From positions 1-57,364 of IMG/VR virus record IMGVR_UViG_3300005807_000014: a stretch of 57,364 nt of DNA; one strand, 5' to 3'. The position numbers were made by a program, and so were the translations under genes. The notes under the pieces are model-generated. The model was given only the letters and a program-made list of their open reading frames with translations. It searched no databases and was not told where the DNA came from. Below are positions 9,954-19,374 of this stretch, in pieces. Every line of letters begins with the position of its first letter. Position 1 is the first letter of the stretch. Origin of the DNA: a virus.

Positions 9954-10667
9954 ATGTCAACCAATCTCCAGTTATGCCAGGACTTATCCAGGGAATGCGA
10001 TATATCAGGAGGAGACACTGTCCCGGCAGCGGTCACTGATCAGGTGGGCGAATTACAGAGAGTCGTTAACTGGATATCGCAGGCATGGACCGAAATACAG
10101 AATCGGCACACTAATTGGCGATGGATGCGGGTAGGCTTTACTGTCAACACGACCTCTGGAGACGGGTCTTACGCCTTTGGAGATTGCACAGACGATCTAA
10201 CCTCCTCGGCAATTTCAACATTTTCCCGATGGTTGGTTGATGATGAAGAGGATCCCGGGAAGATTTACTTAAGTTCGGGTGGCGTAGGGACCCAAACATG
10301 GCTCACTTACGCCAACTGGAATGATTTTAAAAGTATTTACCGAATTGGCACACAGAATAATGCCTATCCCATCCACGTATCAATAGACCCACAAGATAAT
10401 TTAATTATTGGGCCAAAGCCCAATGACATTTATGTGATTAAGGGTGACTTTCAGCGTGGAGAGCAATCGTTTGCCGCTAATTCAGACACCCCTGACATGC
10501 CTTCCCGGTTTCATAAATTAATTGTTTATGAGGCGATGAAAAAGTACGGTTTTTTTGAGTCTGCTAGCGAGATTCTTGCCAGGAGTAACTATGAGGCGAA
10601 TAAGCTGATGCGGCAATTAGAGGCAAATCAGCTTCCCGACCTTCCCGTGGGGGGCCCCATGGCATGA
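9954..10667 (+). CDS. Head-tail adaptor / tail tubular protein A-like
   Basis: A 237-residue protein. The N-terminal helical region with VVNWISQAWTEIQNRHTNWRWM and the C-terminal FHKLIVYEAMKKYGFFE followed by a helix are the recognisable layout of podovirus adaptor (gp4/gp11 or tail tubular A) proteins, which sit under the portal and start the tail. It overlaps the next gene by four bases (ATGA). Assignment is by pattern and position. Confidence 0.7.
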   Translation: MSTNLQLCQDLSRECDISGGDTVPAAVTDQVGELQRVVNWISQAWTEIQNRHTNWRWMRVGFTVNTTSGDGSYAFGDCTDDLTSSAISTFSRWLVDDEEDPGKIYLSSGGVGTQTWLTYANWNDFKSIYRIGTQNNAYPIHVSIDPQDNLIIGPKPNDIYVIKGDFQRGEQSFAANSDTPDMPSRFHKLIVYEAMKKYGFFESASEILARSNYEANKLMRQLEANQLPDLPVGGPMA

Positions 10668-12745
10668 TGATTCCCAGACAGGACATACAGCAGCGCCCCC
10701 TGGAGAGCTACGAGTTAGTTTTCAAGCAGGGCCTTGATCAGGTAACCCCCTCCAAATACACCATCCCTGGGTCCTTGCGCGAAGCTCAAAATTATGAGAT
10801 AGATATCAATGGCGGGTATGCCAGTATCGAAGGTTATGAGCGCTTTGATGGACAGGCTAAGCCTTCTGCCGCTGTTTATGCAATTTTGGATGTCACCATA
10901 ACGGGTTCTTTTTCAAATGCCGACACCATCACGGGGGTAGACTCCTCCGCGACGGCGGTTATTCTTTCTGTTGTGACCTCTGGCGCCCAAGATTACCTGG
11001 TTATCACTAAAATAGTGGGTACCTTTAATAGCTCTGAGGACCTTCAGGTTAGTGCCGTTACGGAAGGAAATACAGATGCGGCAACCGTAATCGGTGGGGC
11101 ATCGACTAAAAAGCTCAATGCCCAATATAAGAATCTAGCGGCTGATGACTATCGAGACGATATAGCCGCCGTCCCCGGTTCAGGGAATATCCTTGGGATC
11201 TGGATGTTGAGCGATATCAAGTACGCATTCAGGAATAACACCGGTGGTACTGCGGCCGACTTGTATAAATCTACCTCTAGTGGTTGGTCACAGGTGGCTC
11301 TTGGCCGGGAATTGAGCTTTACCTCCGGCGGGACGACAGAGATAGTCGAAGGGAACACCATAACAGGGGCGACCTCATCGGCCACAGCGGTGATTACCCG
11401 GGTAGCCCTTGAATCTGGGTCATGGGCGGCAGGAACTGCAGCAGGGCGCTTTATATTCGCCACTCAGACTGGCACTTTCCAGTCTGAAGACCTTAATGTA
11501 GGTGCGAGCACTAATTTAGCGACCATTGCTGGTGACGCAACGGCTATCACTTTATCGGCGAGTGGTCGGTATGAATTTGTCAATTCCAACTTTGGAGGAC
11601 AAGCCGGTTCAAAACGGATCTATGGGTGTGATACCGTTAACCGTGGCTTTGAATTCGACGGGACTATTTTTGTTCCTATTGCTACGGCAATGACGACTGA
11701 TACCCCTAATCATGTAACCGCCCACGAAAATCATTTATTCTTTTCCTTTGAGGGTACTTCCCAACATTCCGGTATAGGAACCCCCTATATTTGGAGCCCG
11801 ATATTTGGGGCTAGTGAACTTGCTGTGGGTGATACGATTACCGCCTATAAGGTTCAACCGGGTGAGTCAGGGAATTCGACCCTGTTAATATTTTCTAGGA
11901 ATAAGATTAACGTCTTATATGGTACGTCTAGTGCAGACTGGACTTTGGTTGATTACCGCGAGGAAGTGGGTGCCTATAAGTATTCTGTTCAAGAATTTGG
12001 CATGACCATGATGGTGGATGATAGGGGGATTGATAATCTCGTTACCGTACAGGCTTATGGTAATTTCCAGCACAATACCTTATCAAGATTAATACAACCT
12101 TTTATTAATGCCCGTAAAACAAAATTAAAGGCCTCTAATATTTCCAGGGAGAAAAGTCAGTATCGGGTCTTTTTTTCCGACAAGTATGCTGTTTATATGA
12201 CGACCAACAACAGAAAGGTCATTGGCATGACGCCGATACTTTTTAATAATCCGGTTCTTTGTACTTTTTCCCTTGAAGCTGTTGATGGGTCAGAAGAGAT
12301 TTTTTTTGGCTCTGATAACGGGTTTATTTATCAAATGGATAAAGGCACATCCTTTGATGGAGAAAATATAGAAGCTTACTTAACGTTCCATTATCTGCAT
12401 AGCAAAACAGCAAGAAGAAAGAAACGCTATAAAAACTGTACGGTAGAGGTTTCTGGTGGGGGTTATGCAGAATTCAAATTTTCTTATGAGTTAGGTTATT
12501 CAGTAACAGATATTCCTCAACCTGGATCGGTTACTGAAATTGCTGATTTTTCCAATTCTGTTTGGGATTCGGGTAGCTGGGATTCTGGATTTTGGGATGG
12601 CACTAAAATTAAACCCGCTTCGTTTAAATTATCAGGTAGTGCAGAGAATATTTCTTTGTTAATAAGGTCGAATTCTGACTATTTTTGGCCATTGGTTTTT
12701 TCAGGGGCACAAATTCGGTTTCTTTATGGAAGACAATTGAGATGA
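10664..12745 (+). CDS. Tail tube/stabilisation protein, gp10-like
   Basis: A 693-residue beta-rich protein after the adaptor, the place of the tail stabilisation (gp10) or tubular B protein. The N-terminal part (LVFKQGLDQVTPSKYTIPGS, then a motif on sequence-name pattern GGYASIEGYERF) is typical for this class. Residues 80-130 and 215-290 hold two similar inserted copies of a small beta domain (D.ITG..SSATAVI..V). It overlaps the fibre gene by an ATGA. Confidence 0.65.
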   Translation: MMIPRQDIQQRPLESYELVFKQGLDQVTPSKYTIPGSLREAQNYEIDINGGYASIEGYERFDGQAKPSAAVYAILDVTITGSFSNADTITGVDSSATAVILSVVTSGAQDYLVITKIVGTFNSSEDLQVSAVTEGNTDAATVIGGASTKKLNAQYKNLAADDYRDDIAAVPGSGNILGIWMLSDIKYAFRNNTGGTAADLYKSTSSGWSQVALGRELSFTSGGTTEIVEGNTITGATSSATAVITRVALESGSWAAGTAAGRFIFATQTGTFQSEDLNVGASTNLATIAGDATAITLSASGRYEFVNSNFGGQAGSKRIYGCDTVNRGFEFDGTIFVPIATAMTTDTPNHVTAHENHLFFSFEGTSQHSGIGTPYIWSPIFGASELAVGDTITAYKVQPGESGNSTLLIFSRNKINVLYGTSSADWTLVDYREEVGAYKYSVQEFGMTMMVDDRGIDNLVTVQAYGNFQHNTLSRLIQPFINARKTKLKASNISREKSQYRVFFSDKYAVYMTTNNRKVIGMTPILFNNPVLCTFSLEAVDGSEEIFFGSDNGFIYQMDKGTSFDGENIEAYLTFHYLHSKTARRKKRYKNCTVEVSGGGYAEFKFSYELGYSVTDIPQPGSVTEIADFSNSVWDSGSWDSGFWDGTKIKPASFKLSGSAENISLLIRSNSDYFWPLVFSGAQIRFLYGRQLR

Positions 12746-14724
12746 CAGCGCCTTATTATGATGCTACAGGTGTCCCCGCAACGGATTCTTCATTATCATC
12801 CTCGTTGATACGGACAGAGCTTGGATTAATTGAAACATCTTTTGATTTATTCCCTGCTTTTAGTGGGAATGGCTCAAAGGTTCTTCAGGTTAATAGTGGG
12901 GAGACGGCTGTTGAAGCTGTAACTGCCATTACCTTAACAGGGGTTATTACAGGATTAACCTTAGAGGCTACGGGAGATACTGCCAGCGGTGATAATGCGG
13001 CCATTGGGTATACCTCAGCAGAGGGTATAATTATTACCGGGCAGGGTTCCACGAATGATATTACGATAAAAAATGACGCCGACACCACGGTTATTTCTAT
13101 TCCCACAGGAGGGACAGCCGTTACTTTTGCTGGGACCCTTTCTGCAGCGACAGGTTCTACTGTAGGTAATCTAACCCTGGCAAATGGATCTATCACTGAT
13201 TCAAGCGGGGCCATTTCCTTTGGTAATGAAAACATTACTACAACGGGAACATTAGCGTCTGGCGCCTTAACGGTTACAGGTTTAATAACGAGTGGTGACT
13301 TAACGTTAAATGCTGCCAACCCTGAAATTCTCGGTGGGGATACAGATGGGGTTATGTATCTTGCTCCATCAACGACTAACGCCTTGGGTGGAGTAATAAG
13401 ATTATACGGCGATACGCATGCTACGAGGGCGGATGACATAGATTTTTATGGATCGGCTACTTTACAATTGGCTTATGATGATTCTGTGAGTTCATGGAAT
13501 TTTCAAGCAAATGCGATAACAACTACTGGCGCCTTAACTTGTGGTTCTTTAACCTCCACTGGTATCGATGACAATGCAACTAGTACAGCAATTAAAATTA
13601 ACTCCTCTGAGAACGTCGGTATCGGGACGATTAGTCCTGAAACACTGACTCATTTGCATGGCGCAGCTATAGATACACTCACTCTAACAAGCGAAGGCTG
13701 GAGGGCTAGTGCGAATTTATTGATAACCGGAGCTGATCCAGGAAACACGGCAGGCGATGATGGTGTGTTTATAGCACTTAATCCAGTTACAGGTAGAGGT
13801 GGGGCAGCGGCAATCGGAGCTGTATTCAGTCAACCGATTGACAACAAAGATGGTGGAGTAGAATTAGCATTTTATGGAAATGATGGAAATAATACATTGG
13901 CCGAAAGAATGAGAATAGACAAAGCCGGCAACGTCGGCATCGGTACGGCTAACCCGGGAACTAAGTTAGATGTAAATGGGACCCTTTCTGCAACGGGCGT
14001 TATTACAGGATTAACCTTAGAGGCTACGGGAGACACTGCCGCAGGCGATAATTCGGCGATGGGATATACTGCTGCCGAAGGGCTGATACTTACCGGGCAG
14101 GGCTCCACGAATGATATTACGCTAAAGAACGACGCTGATGCCACGGTTATGTCTGTGGCCACTGGGGGGACTGCCATTGTCTTTGCAGGTACTATCTCTG
14201 CCGCTACCGCCTCGACCATTGGAAATCTAACGTTAGCTAACGGATCAATTACAGATTCAAGCGGGGCCATTTCCTTTGGCAATGAAAACATTACTACAAC
14301 GGGTACTTTTAACTGTGGCGCACTAACATCGACAGGTATTGACGATAACGCTACTAGCGTGGCTATTACAATTGATACATCTGAGAACGTGGTGATTGAG
14401 GCAGGACTTATATTACACAAAAAAACTGACTCAATAACTGCCGGTACAACGCAAACACAGGCGGGAGCCACAGCATTAACCTCTGATTTAAACCGAATTA
14501 CCGTATCGGGTACTGATGGGGACGGGGTAAAGCTTCCCAGTGCTGTTGGGGGAGAAGATATTTTAATTATCAACGATGATTCAGCACAAACTGTTCAGAT
14601 ATGGCCCAATACCTCTGATGCAATAGACGGAGGTTCCGCCGATGCGGTTGATTCTAATACACTAGCCGCAGGGGCATCAAGACGGTATGCTGCCTTTGAT
14701 GCTACAAACTGGTACACGACTTAA
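12742..14724 (+). CDS. Tail fibre with duplicated beta repeats
   Basis: A 660-residue probable receptor-binding fibre. I start it at ATG 12742, which overlaps the previous stop as ATGA; the longer frame from 12685 lies inside the tail gene. Two large blocks, about residues 65-180 and 415-520, repeat nearly the same text (GVITGLTLEATGDTA, GQGSTNDITLKNDAD, SSGAISFGNENITTTGT), showing an internal duplication of about 115 residues. ENVGIGT and GNVGIGTANPGTKLDV motifs are typical of phage fibres that precede an S74 domain, but no S74 domain is visible here; the C-terminus is a compact beta domain instead. Confidence 0.8.
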   Translation: MTAPYYDATGVPATDSSLSSSLIRTELGLIETSFDLFPAFSGNGSKVLQVNSGETAVEAVTAITLTGVITGLTLEATGDTASGDNAAIGYTSAEGIIITGQGSTNDITIKNDADTTVISIPTGGTAVTFAGTLSAATGSTVGNLTLANGSITDSSGAISFGNENITTTGTLASGALTVTGLITSGDLTLNAANPEILGGDTDGVMYLAPSTTNALGGVIRLYGDTHATRADDIDFYGSATLQLAYDDSVSSWNFQANAITTTGALTCGSLTSTGIDDNATSTAIKINSSENVGIGTISPETLTHLHGAAIDTLTLTSEGWRASANLLITGADPGNTAGDDGVFIALNPVTGRGGAAAIGAVFSQPIDNKDGGVELAFYGNDGNNTLAERMRIDKAGNVGIGTANPGTKLDVNGTLSATGVITGLTLEATGDTAAGDNSAMGYTAAEGLILTGQGSTNDITLKNDADATVMSVATGGTAIVFAGTISAATASTIGNLTLANGSITDSSGAISFGNENITTTGTFNCGALTSTGIDDNATSVAITIDTSENVVIEAGLILHKKTDSITAGTTQTQAGATALTSDLNRITVSGTDGDGVKLPSAVGGEDILIINDDSAQTVQIWPNTSDAIDGGSADAVDSNTLAAGASRRYAAFDATNWYTT

Positions 14725-14745
14725 CACTAATAATGGGTAATAGCT

Positions 14746-14898
14746 ATGAATTTAGAGATAGAGAAAGATGAATTAGAGTTTCTTTTTACTATTTTGAACA
14801 GTGAGATAATGATTCCCTTGAAAGCTGTGGATGTCGCGGCAAGGACCAAAAAGACATTATCTGATTGTTTAATTAAAGAGAAACGGGACAAAAAATAA
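14746..14898 (+). CDS. Small hypothetical protein, 50 aa
   Basis: This frame encodes a charged helical peptide beginning MNLEIEKDELEFLF. Its TAA shares a base with the ATG of the next gene (TAATG), so it is probably real and coupled. No function is known. Confidence 0.6.
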   Translation: MNLEIEKDELEFLFTILNSEIMIPLKAVDVAARTKKTLSDCLIKEKRDKK

Positions 14899-16940
14899 TG
14901 GCCGGTATTGTCAACTCGCAAATAAGCGCAGATGATCCTCTTTCTTCGATTAAGAATTACGACGCTGCCACAACGACGTTGGATGATCTTGACACTGTAG
15001 AAGGTAGAATTGCCAGTATTACGTCTAAAGACAGCCCAATGATACAGTCTGCCCGGACTCGCGCGGACCAGGCTTCACAGAGAAAGGGCACCTTAAAATC
15101 CTCAATGTCCATAGGGGCTGCGGAAAGGGCTGTGATTGATGCTGCCATGCCAATAGCCGCGCAAGATGCCTCTGCAAGTATCCAAAATAAGCAGTTCAAT
15201 GTGAATTCACTTAATACGGGTGGCCAGTTCAATGTCTCTCAGACGAATCAGGCGGCCCTTAGGGCGTTACAAGGAAATCAGGCTCTGGAACAGATTGGTA
15301 AAACGGGCACTGAATCCAGGCTTAATCTTGCGGCACAAACAGAGGGTGAGTCTCGCCTTGTTCAAGAGCGTGGCGATATTGATCTACAGTTACAGTCCGC
15401 TGATTCTGCAACCCGGGAGGCATTGCTGAAAAAGCAGGGAGAGATTGATTTTGAGTTACAAGAGCTTAGAGGGACACAAGAAACCTCTCAAATAACGCAA
15501 CAAGGTGAGATTCAATCCAGATTGGTTGCTGAGCGTGGCGATATTGATAAAGCGTTACAAACAGCGGATGCGGACACCAGGATGGGTCTTTTGCAGCGTC
15601 AAGGGGAGATCGACACAAATTTAAGAGAGTTACAAGGGCAGATTGAATCGCAATTATTGCAAGAAAAGGGAGTAATTGATCAACAATTAATCAATGCCGA
15701 TGAACAGTCGAAAGCGCGCTTGCTAGAACAGCAGGGCGCGATTGACGTGGAAATCAGGAAGGTCCAAGGGGAGATAGAATCCAGTCTTGTTCAGCAGCGA
15801 GGGAATATCGATAAAGAGCTTCAGACGGCTGATTCTGCGACACGAGAGATGTTATTACAGAACCAAGGGGTTATTGATAATCAGTTACAGGAACTCAGGG
15901 GCCGGCAACAATTAGACGTAGTGGGGGCACAGACTGAGGCCGAATCTCAGTTAATCGCAGAGCGGGGACAGATTGATTTACAATTACAGAGTGCTGATGC
16001 GACCACTCGACAGGCACTATTGGATAAACAGGGACAAATTGATCAACAGATCCAGACATTGAGAGGCGAGCAACAGCTTTCCGCTATTTCAGCACAAGCT
16101 GATTCAGAAGCGAACCTTATTGAGAAGCGTGGTGAAATTGAGCTACAGCTACAAAGCGCAGATGCGGCTACCCGGGAGAGTTTACTTCAACAACAGGGGG
16201 ATATAGACACACAGTTACAGGAATTGAGGGGTGAGCAACAGAAGGAAATTGTCGGTGTTCAGACTCAAGCTGAAATGGAATTGACTCAGGAGCGCGGGCG
16301 GATACAAGCGGAACTCCAGGTTGCTGATGCGGCTACGAGAGAACAGCTAATCACTCGCCAGGGGGAGATTGACACACAGCTACAGAATTTACGCGGTGAA
16401 CAGCTGGGCCAGCAAGCGCAATATGATTATGTCCTTCAAGGACTGCGCGGTGACCAATCCTTGGAGCTTAAAAGAATTGAGACGGAAAGTGCTGAGCTCA
16501 GGCAGGCTAACGCAAATGCTTCACAATTCTTTTCTCAGATTAGCGCGGGGATGGCTGCAATTCTGTCTGAACCGGATATGTCTCCTATCGCCAAAAAGAC
16601 ACAAATTGAAAAAATGAATCTTTTACTAAAAAGTGGATTAGCTGTTATCCAGTCAATAGGCGGCATCGATTTTGTAGGATTGTTGGATTTTGGACCTGCT
16701 CCTGCACCTGCACCTGCTCCTGCACCTGCTCCTGCACCTGCTCCTGGACCTGCTCCTGGACCTGCTCCTGCTCCTGGGGCTCCTGCGCTACCTTCTGGCT
16801 GGACACCTGCACCTGCAGCACCTCCCCCTGGTGTAGCTTTACCCCCTTCTGGCTGGGCATCTATACCTACTTTAGGAGATGACCCTAAAACATTTCCCAG
16901 GGGGCGTGGCAGCCAAGGTTATTGGAGTCAATTCTTATGA
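14898..16940 (+). CDS. Internal virion protein with seven coiled-coil repeats and a Pro-Ala tail
   Basis: A 680-residue protein. Residues about 140-520 hold seven copies of a roughly 55-residue helical unit built on ERG-x-ID-x-QLQ, AD-x-x-TR-x-x-LL and QG-x-ID-x-QL. The C-terminus at about 595-640 is a run of Pro-Ala and Pro-Gly dipeptides. A long helical rod in this position (after the tail genes, before the GNAT-like protein) fits a tape-like internal core protein that is ejected into the cell. The repeats may be prone to copy-number change. This is inference from architecture; no enzyme motif is seen. Confidence 0.6.
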   Translation: MAGIVNSQISADDPLSSIKNYDAATTTLDDLDTVEGRIASITSKDSPMIQSARTRADQASQRKGTLKSSMSIGAAERAVIDAAMPIAAQDASASIQNKQFNVNSLNTGGQFNVSQTNQAALRALQGNQALEQIGKTGTESRLNLAAQTEGESRLVQERGDIDLQLQSADSATREALLKKQGEIDFELQELRGTQETSQITQQGEIQSRLVAERGDIDKALQTADADTRMGLLQRQGEIDTNLRELQGQIESQLLQEKGVIDQQLINADEQSKARLLEQQGAIDVEIRKVQGEIESSLVQQRGNIDKELQTADSATREMLLQNQGVIDNQLQELRGRQQLDVVGAQTEAESQLIAERGQIDLQLQSADATTRQALLDKQGQIDQQIQTLRGEQQLSAISAQADSEANLIEKRGEIELQLQSADAATRESLLQQQGDIDTQLQELRGEQQKEIVGVQTQAEMELTQERGRIQAELQVADAATREQLITRQGEIDTQLQNLRGEQLGQQAQYDYVLQGLRGDQSLELKRIETESAELRQANANASQFFSQISAGMAAILSEPDMSPIAKKTQIEKMNLLLKSGLAVIQSIGGIDFVGLLDFGPAPAPAPAPAPAPAPAPGPAPGPAPAPGAPALPSGWTPAPAAPPPGVALPPSGWASIPTLGDDPKTFPRGRGSQGYWSQFL

Positions 16941-16972
16941 TCAGCTATTGAGATAGATGGAGAGAGAATTAC

Positions 16973-17419
16973 ATGATAAGGGTGGCAAGACCCAGCGATA
17001 TTAACACCATAGTGGCGCTTGGGATTGAATCCCTTGAAAATGATGCCTATCAGACGTTGATTATTGACAAGGAAAAGGTCAGGAATACTGCTATTGAAAG
17101 CGTCAGTTCAGCTGCACACTTTGCATGGGTATCGGAAATAGAGGGAAGGGTGGAGGGAGCTGTTATTGGAATGACTTTTCATCTACAGTTTTATGAAAGG
17201 AAAATGTGTAGTGTGATTATGTTTTATTGCAGAGTCCCTAGGGACGGTGGGTTTTTAATTAAGAGGCTGCTTCAGTGGTACAAGTCTCGCCCTATGTTAA
17301 AAAGGTTGGAATTTACCTTAGAGAGGAATATGGACCCTAAAATAGGACGTTTTTTAGAAAAACTGGGGATCAAGGGAGAATTGCCGGTACATTCTCACAT
17401 TAAAGGTGAAAGTGGTTAA
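16973..17419 (+). CDS. GNAT-like acetyltransferase-fold protein
   Basis: A 148-residue protein that starts IRVARPSDINTIVALG like GNAT acetyltransferases and continues with the central strands HFAWVSEIEGRVEGAVIGM and a following helix LIKRLLQWYKSRP. T7-like phages carry a comparable GNAT-like gene (gp13) beside the internal core genes, where it acts in virion assembly, not in small-molecule acetylation. The acetyl-CoA loop is weak here, so catalysis is uncertain. Confidence 0.65.
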   Translation: MIRVARPSDINTIVALGIESLENDAYQTLIIDKEKVRNTAIESVSSAAHFAWVSEIEGRVEGAVIGMTFHLQFYERKMCSVIMFYCRVPRDGGFLIKRLLQWYKSRPMLKRLEFTLERNMDPKIGRFLEKLGIKGELPVHSHIKGESG

Positions 17420-17420
17420 T

Positions 17421-18146
17421 ATGAGTAAGATAGTCAAGAGAGTTGGAAAAGGTGTCAGTAAGATTTTTAAGGGGATTGGGAAAGCCTTTAAGAAGATTAT
17501 TAAATCGAAGATAGTCAAAGTAGTGCTGGTTATCGCCGCTATTTATTTAGGGGGCGCAGCGCTGGGGGCGTGGAACAGTAGTTTCGCGTCGGTGAACGGG
17601 GCCTGGACAGCAGCCGGGTCCCAAGCATCACAAGCTGCTGCCACAGGTGTTACAACAGCAGTCACTCCTGGTGCTGGTGGTGCAGTCACTCCCGGTGCTG
17701 GCGCTGGTGCTGGTGGTGCAGTCACTCCCGGTGCTGGCGCTGGTGCTGGTGGTGCAGTCACTCCCGGTGCTGGCGCTGGTGCTGGTCCTGGTGGTGGCCT
17801 TGGTCCTGGTTTTAATGTTGGTAGTGGTGGTGGCGGGTCTGGTATAGGAAGCACCATTGGTAAGGCTGGAAGTAAGATAGGTGAAGCTCTTGGTTCAGCT
17901 GGCAAATTTGTTAAGGCTAACCCAGGAATTTCTCTCATGGGATTAAGCGCCGCGTCCAGTGCTTTGTCACCGGATGAAATAGATGTTCTTAGGGAAGAGG
18001 AGGAACAACGGCAACGAGATAGGGAGAGAAGGAATAGGAACCTGATGGTTGGCGACATTAACTTAGGTATCAGTCCCGCAAGGAATGGGGCGTCTTTTTC
18101 ACAACAGCCTGGAAGTAGTAGGGGCCTGATTAACCGGAGAATTTAA
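17421..18146 (+). CDS. Gly-Ala repeat internal virion or membrane-active protein
   Basis: A 241-residue protein. The N-terminal 30 residues are basic (VGKGVSKIFKGIGKAFKK), followed by one hydrophobic segment (VVLVIAAIYLGGAALGAW), then a Gly-Ala-Pro region with three DNA-level repeats encoding VTPGAGAGAGGA, and a charged C-terminus. I chose ATG 17421 because it follows the previous stop by one base; GTG 17406 is possible. A basic amphipathic N-terminus plus a membrane segment suggests membrane interaction during DNA ejection. Confidence 0.6.
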   Translation: MSKIVKRVGKGVSKIFKGIGKAFKKIIKSKIVKVVLVIAAIYLGGAALGAWNSSFASVNGAWTAAGSQASQAAATGVTTAVTPGAGGAVTPGAGAGAGGAVTPGAGAGAGGAVTPGAGAGAGPGGGLGPGFNVGSGGGGSGIGSTIGKAGSKIGEALGSAGKFVKANPGISLMGLSAASSALSPDEIDVLREEEEQRQRDRERRNRNLMVGDINLGISPARNGASFSQQPGSSRGLINRRI

Positions 18147-18148
18147 CC

Positions 18149-18679
18149 ATGGCTGGACTGATAAACGAGTCGATGCCTCAACAGAAACCGGGGATGGCCC
18201 AGAAAAAGGCTCAACCAGGTTCTTTGAAAAACATGCCTGAAGAGAAGGCCACCGACGAGGAGCAGGAAGCGTTTGATCGTGTTGTTTATGCAGGGATGGA
18301 TGTACTTCACAGTGAAGAGACAAAGCCTAAAATACTTGAAATGCTGGAGACAGGGAAGGAAAACCCTGGCCAAATTTTGGCTCAGATAGCCGTCATGATC
18401 CTAAAGGAGCTGGATCAGAAATCGGGTGGTAGCATTCCTGAAGAAGTGATTCTTCAAAGTGCTGAACAGATTCTTTCTTTAACGGCTGAATTGGCCGAAA
18501 ATTCTGGTATTTTTCAGGTTGACGATAAAGTGAGTAATTCTGCCGCGCAGAATCTTCTTGCGCAAATTTCAGAATCCTATGATATTGATCAATCAGAGGT
18601 CGAAGAGCTCATGAAAACTGTCAATGAGGATGAAATTAAAGGCATTGTGACTGAACAACAAGGATACGATTTAGGCTAA
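18149..18679 (+). CDS. Hypothetical helical virion-cluster protein
   Basis: A 176-residue, acidic, largely helical protein with no signal or membrane segment. Its start is two bases after the previous stop and its stop codon overlaps the next ATG (TAATG), so it is in a tight translational chain with the internal virion genes. There is no known family. Confidence 0.6.
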   Translation: MAGLINESMPQQKPGMAQKKAQPGSLKNMPEEKATDEEQEAFDRVVYAGMDVLHSEETKPKILEMLETGKENPGQILAQIAVMILKELDQKSGGSIPEEVILQSAEQILSLTAELAENSGIFQVDDKVSNSAAQNLLAQISESYDIDQSEVEELMKTVNEDEIKGIVTEQQGYDLG

Positions 18680-19374
18680 TGGCAATTCGAGGTCTTTTAG
18701 GTAAACTGTTAAAGGGCGCCAAAGAAGTGGCGGTGCCCATGGCTATGGCTGCCCAGAAAGAAAGGATACAAGCTAAGCGTGATACTACTTTTCGTGACTT
18801 TCAAAAAAAGGAATCTGAAAAGCAGCGCACTTTTACTGCCGAACAAAATATTATTTCAAGGGGTGACAGTAAACTTAAAGATGAGTTAACACGTAAAAAC
18901 ATTGAGCAAATGGAACTTGCAATAGAGTCATCAGGAATTGATCTTAAAGAAAAGAAGGAGCTGGAAACTCTTAGAAATACATATCTTAACGCACCGGAAG
19001 GAGAAGAAAAGAAAGCTCTACTAGAATCTTATCTAGGTATGCAGGGTAAGGGCCAGGGTTCTTTCGCTGGACATATTATAGAAAGCCCAGATCCTAATAA
19101 TCCCTTTGGGGCAATTAGGAGTATGCTTGTTCTTGATAAGAAAAAAGGGACTGTAGTTTATGTTGGTGATGTTAAAGACTTTAAGGAAAAGAAATTACAA
19201 GAATCAGCTAAAGCTAAAAAATCTAGATCTATTGGAATGCAATCGGAGAAGATTAAAAGCCTATCCAGAGAAGAAAAGATAAAAATGATTATGAAATCAA
19301 ATCCAAAAAGCACAAAAAAAGATGCCATCAGGTACCTTGATAAACTAGAAGGTAAAATAAGTCCAGAAATCTAA
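18679..19374 (+). CDS. Hypothetical internal virion protein
   Basis: A 231-residue basic protein. Residues 1-25 could form an amphipathic helix (LLGKLLKGAKEVAVPMAMAA), residues 25-115 are charged coiled coil, and the C-terminus is a basic helix. It overlaps its neighbours by one base on each side. The location just before the giant internal protein suggests a role in the ejection complex (inference). Confidence 0.55.
   Translation: MAIRGLLGKLLKGAKEVAVPMAMAAQKERIQAKRDTTFRDFQKKESEKQRTFTAEQNIISRGDSKLKDELTRKNIEQMELAIESSGIDLKEKKELETLRNTYLNAPEGEEKKALLESYLGMQGKGQGSFAGHIIESPDPNNPFGAIRSMLVLDKKKGTVVYVGDVKDFKEKKLQESAKAKKSRSIGMQSEKIKSLSREEKIKMIMKSNPKSTKKDAIRYLDKLEGKISPEI

Noticed and set aside
12885-14573. 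Long - strand frames over the fibre gene (also at 6696-7736 and 17543-18058)
   Set aside because: They are mirror frames of repetitive T/A/G-rich or Gly-Ala coding DNA with proline/valine-rich text and no ribosome sites.
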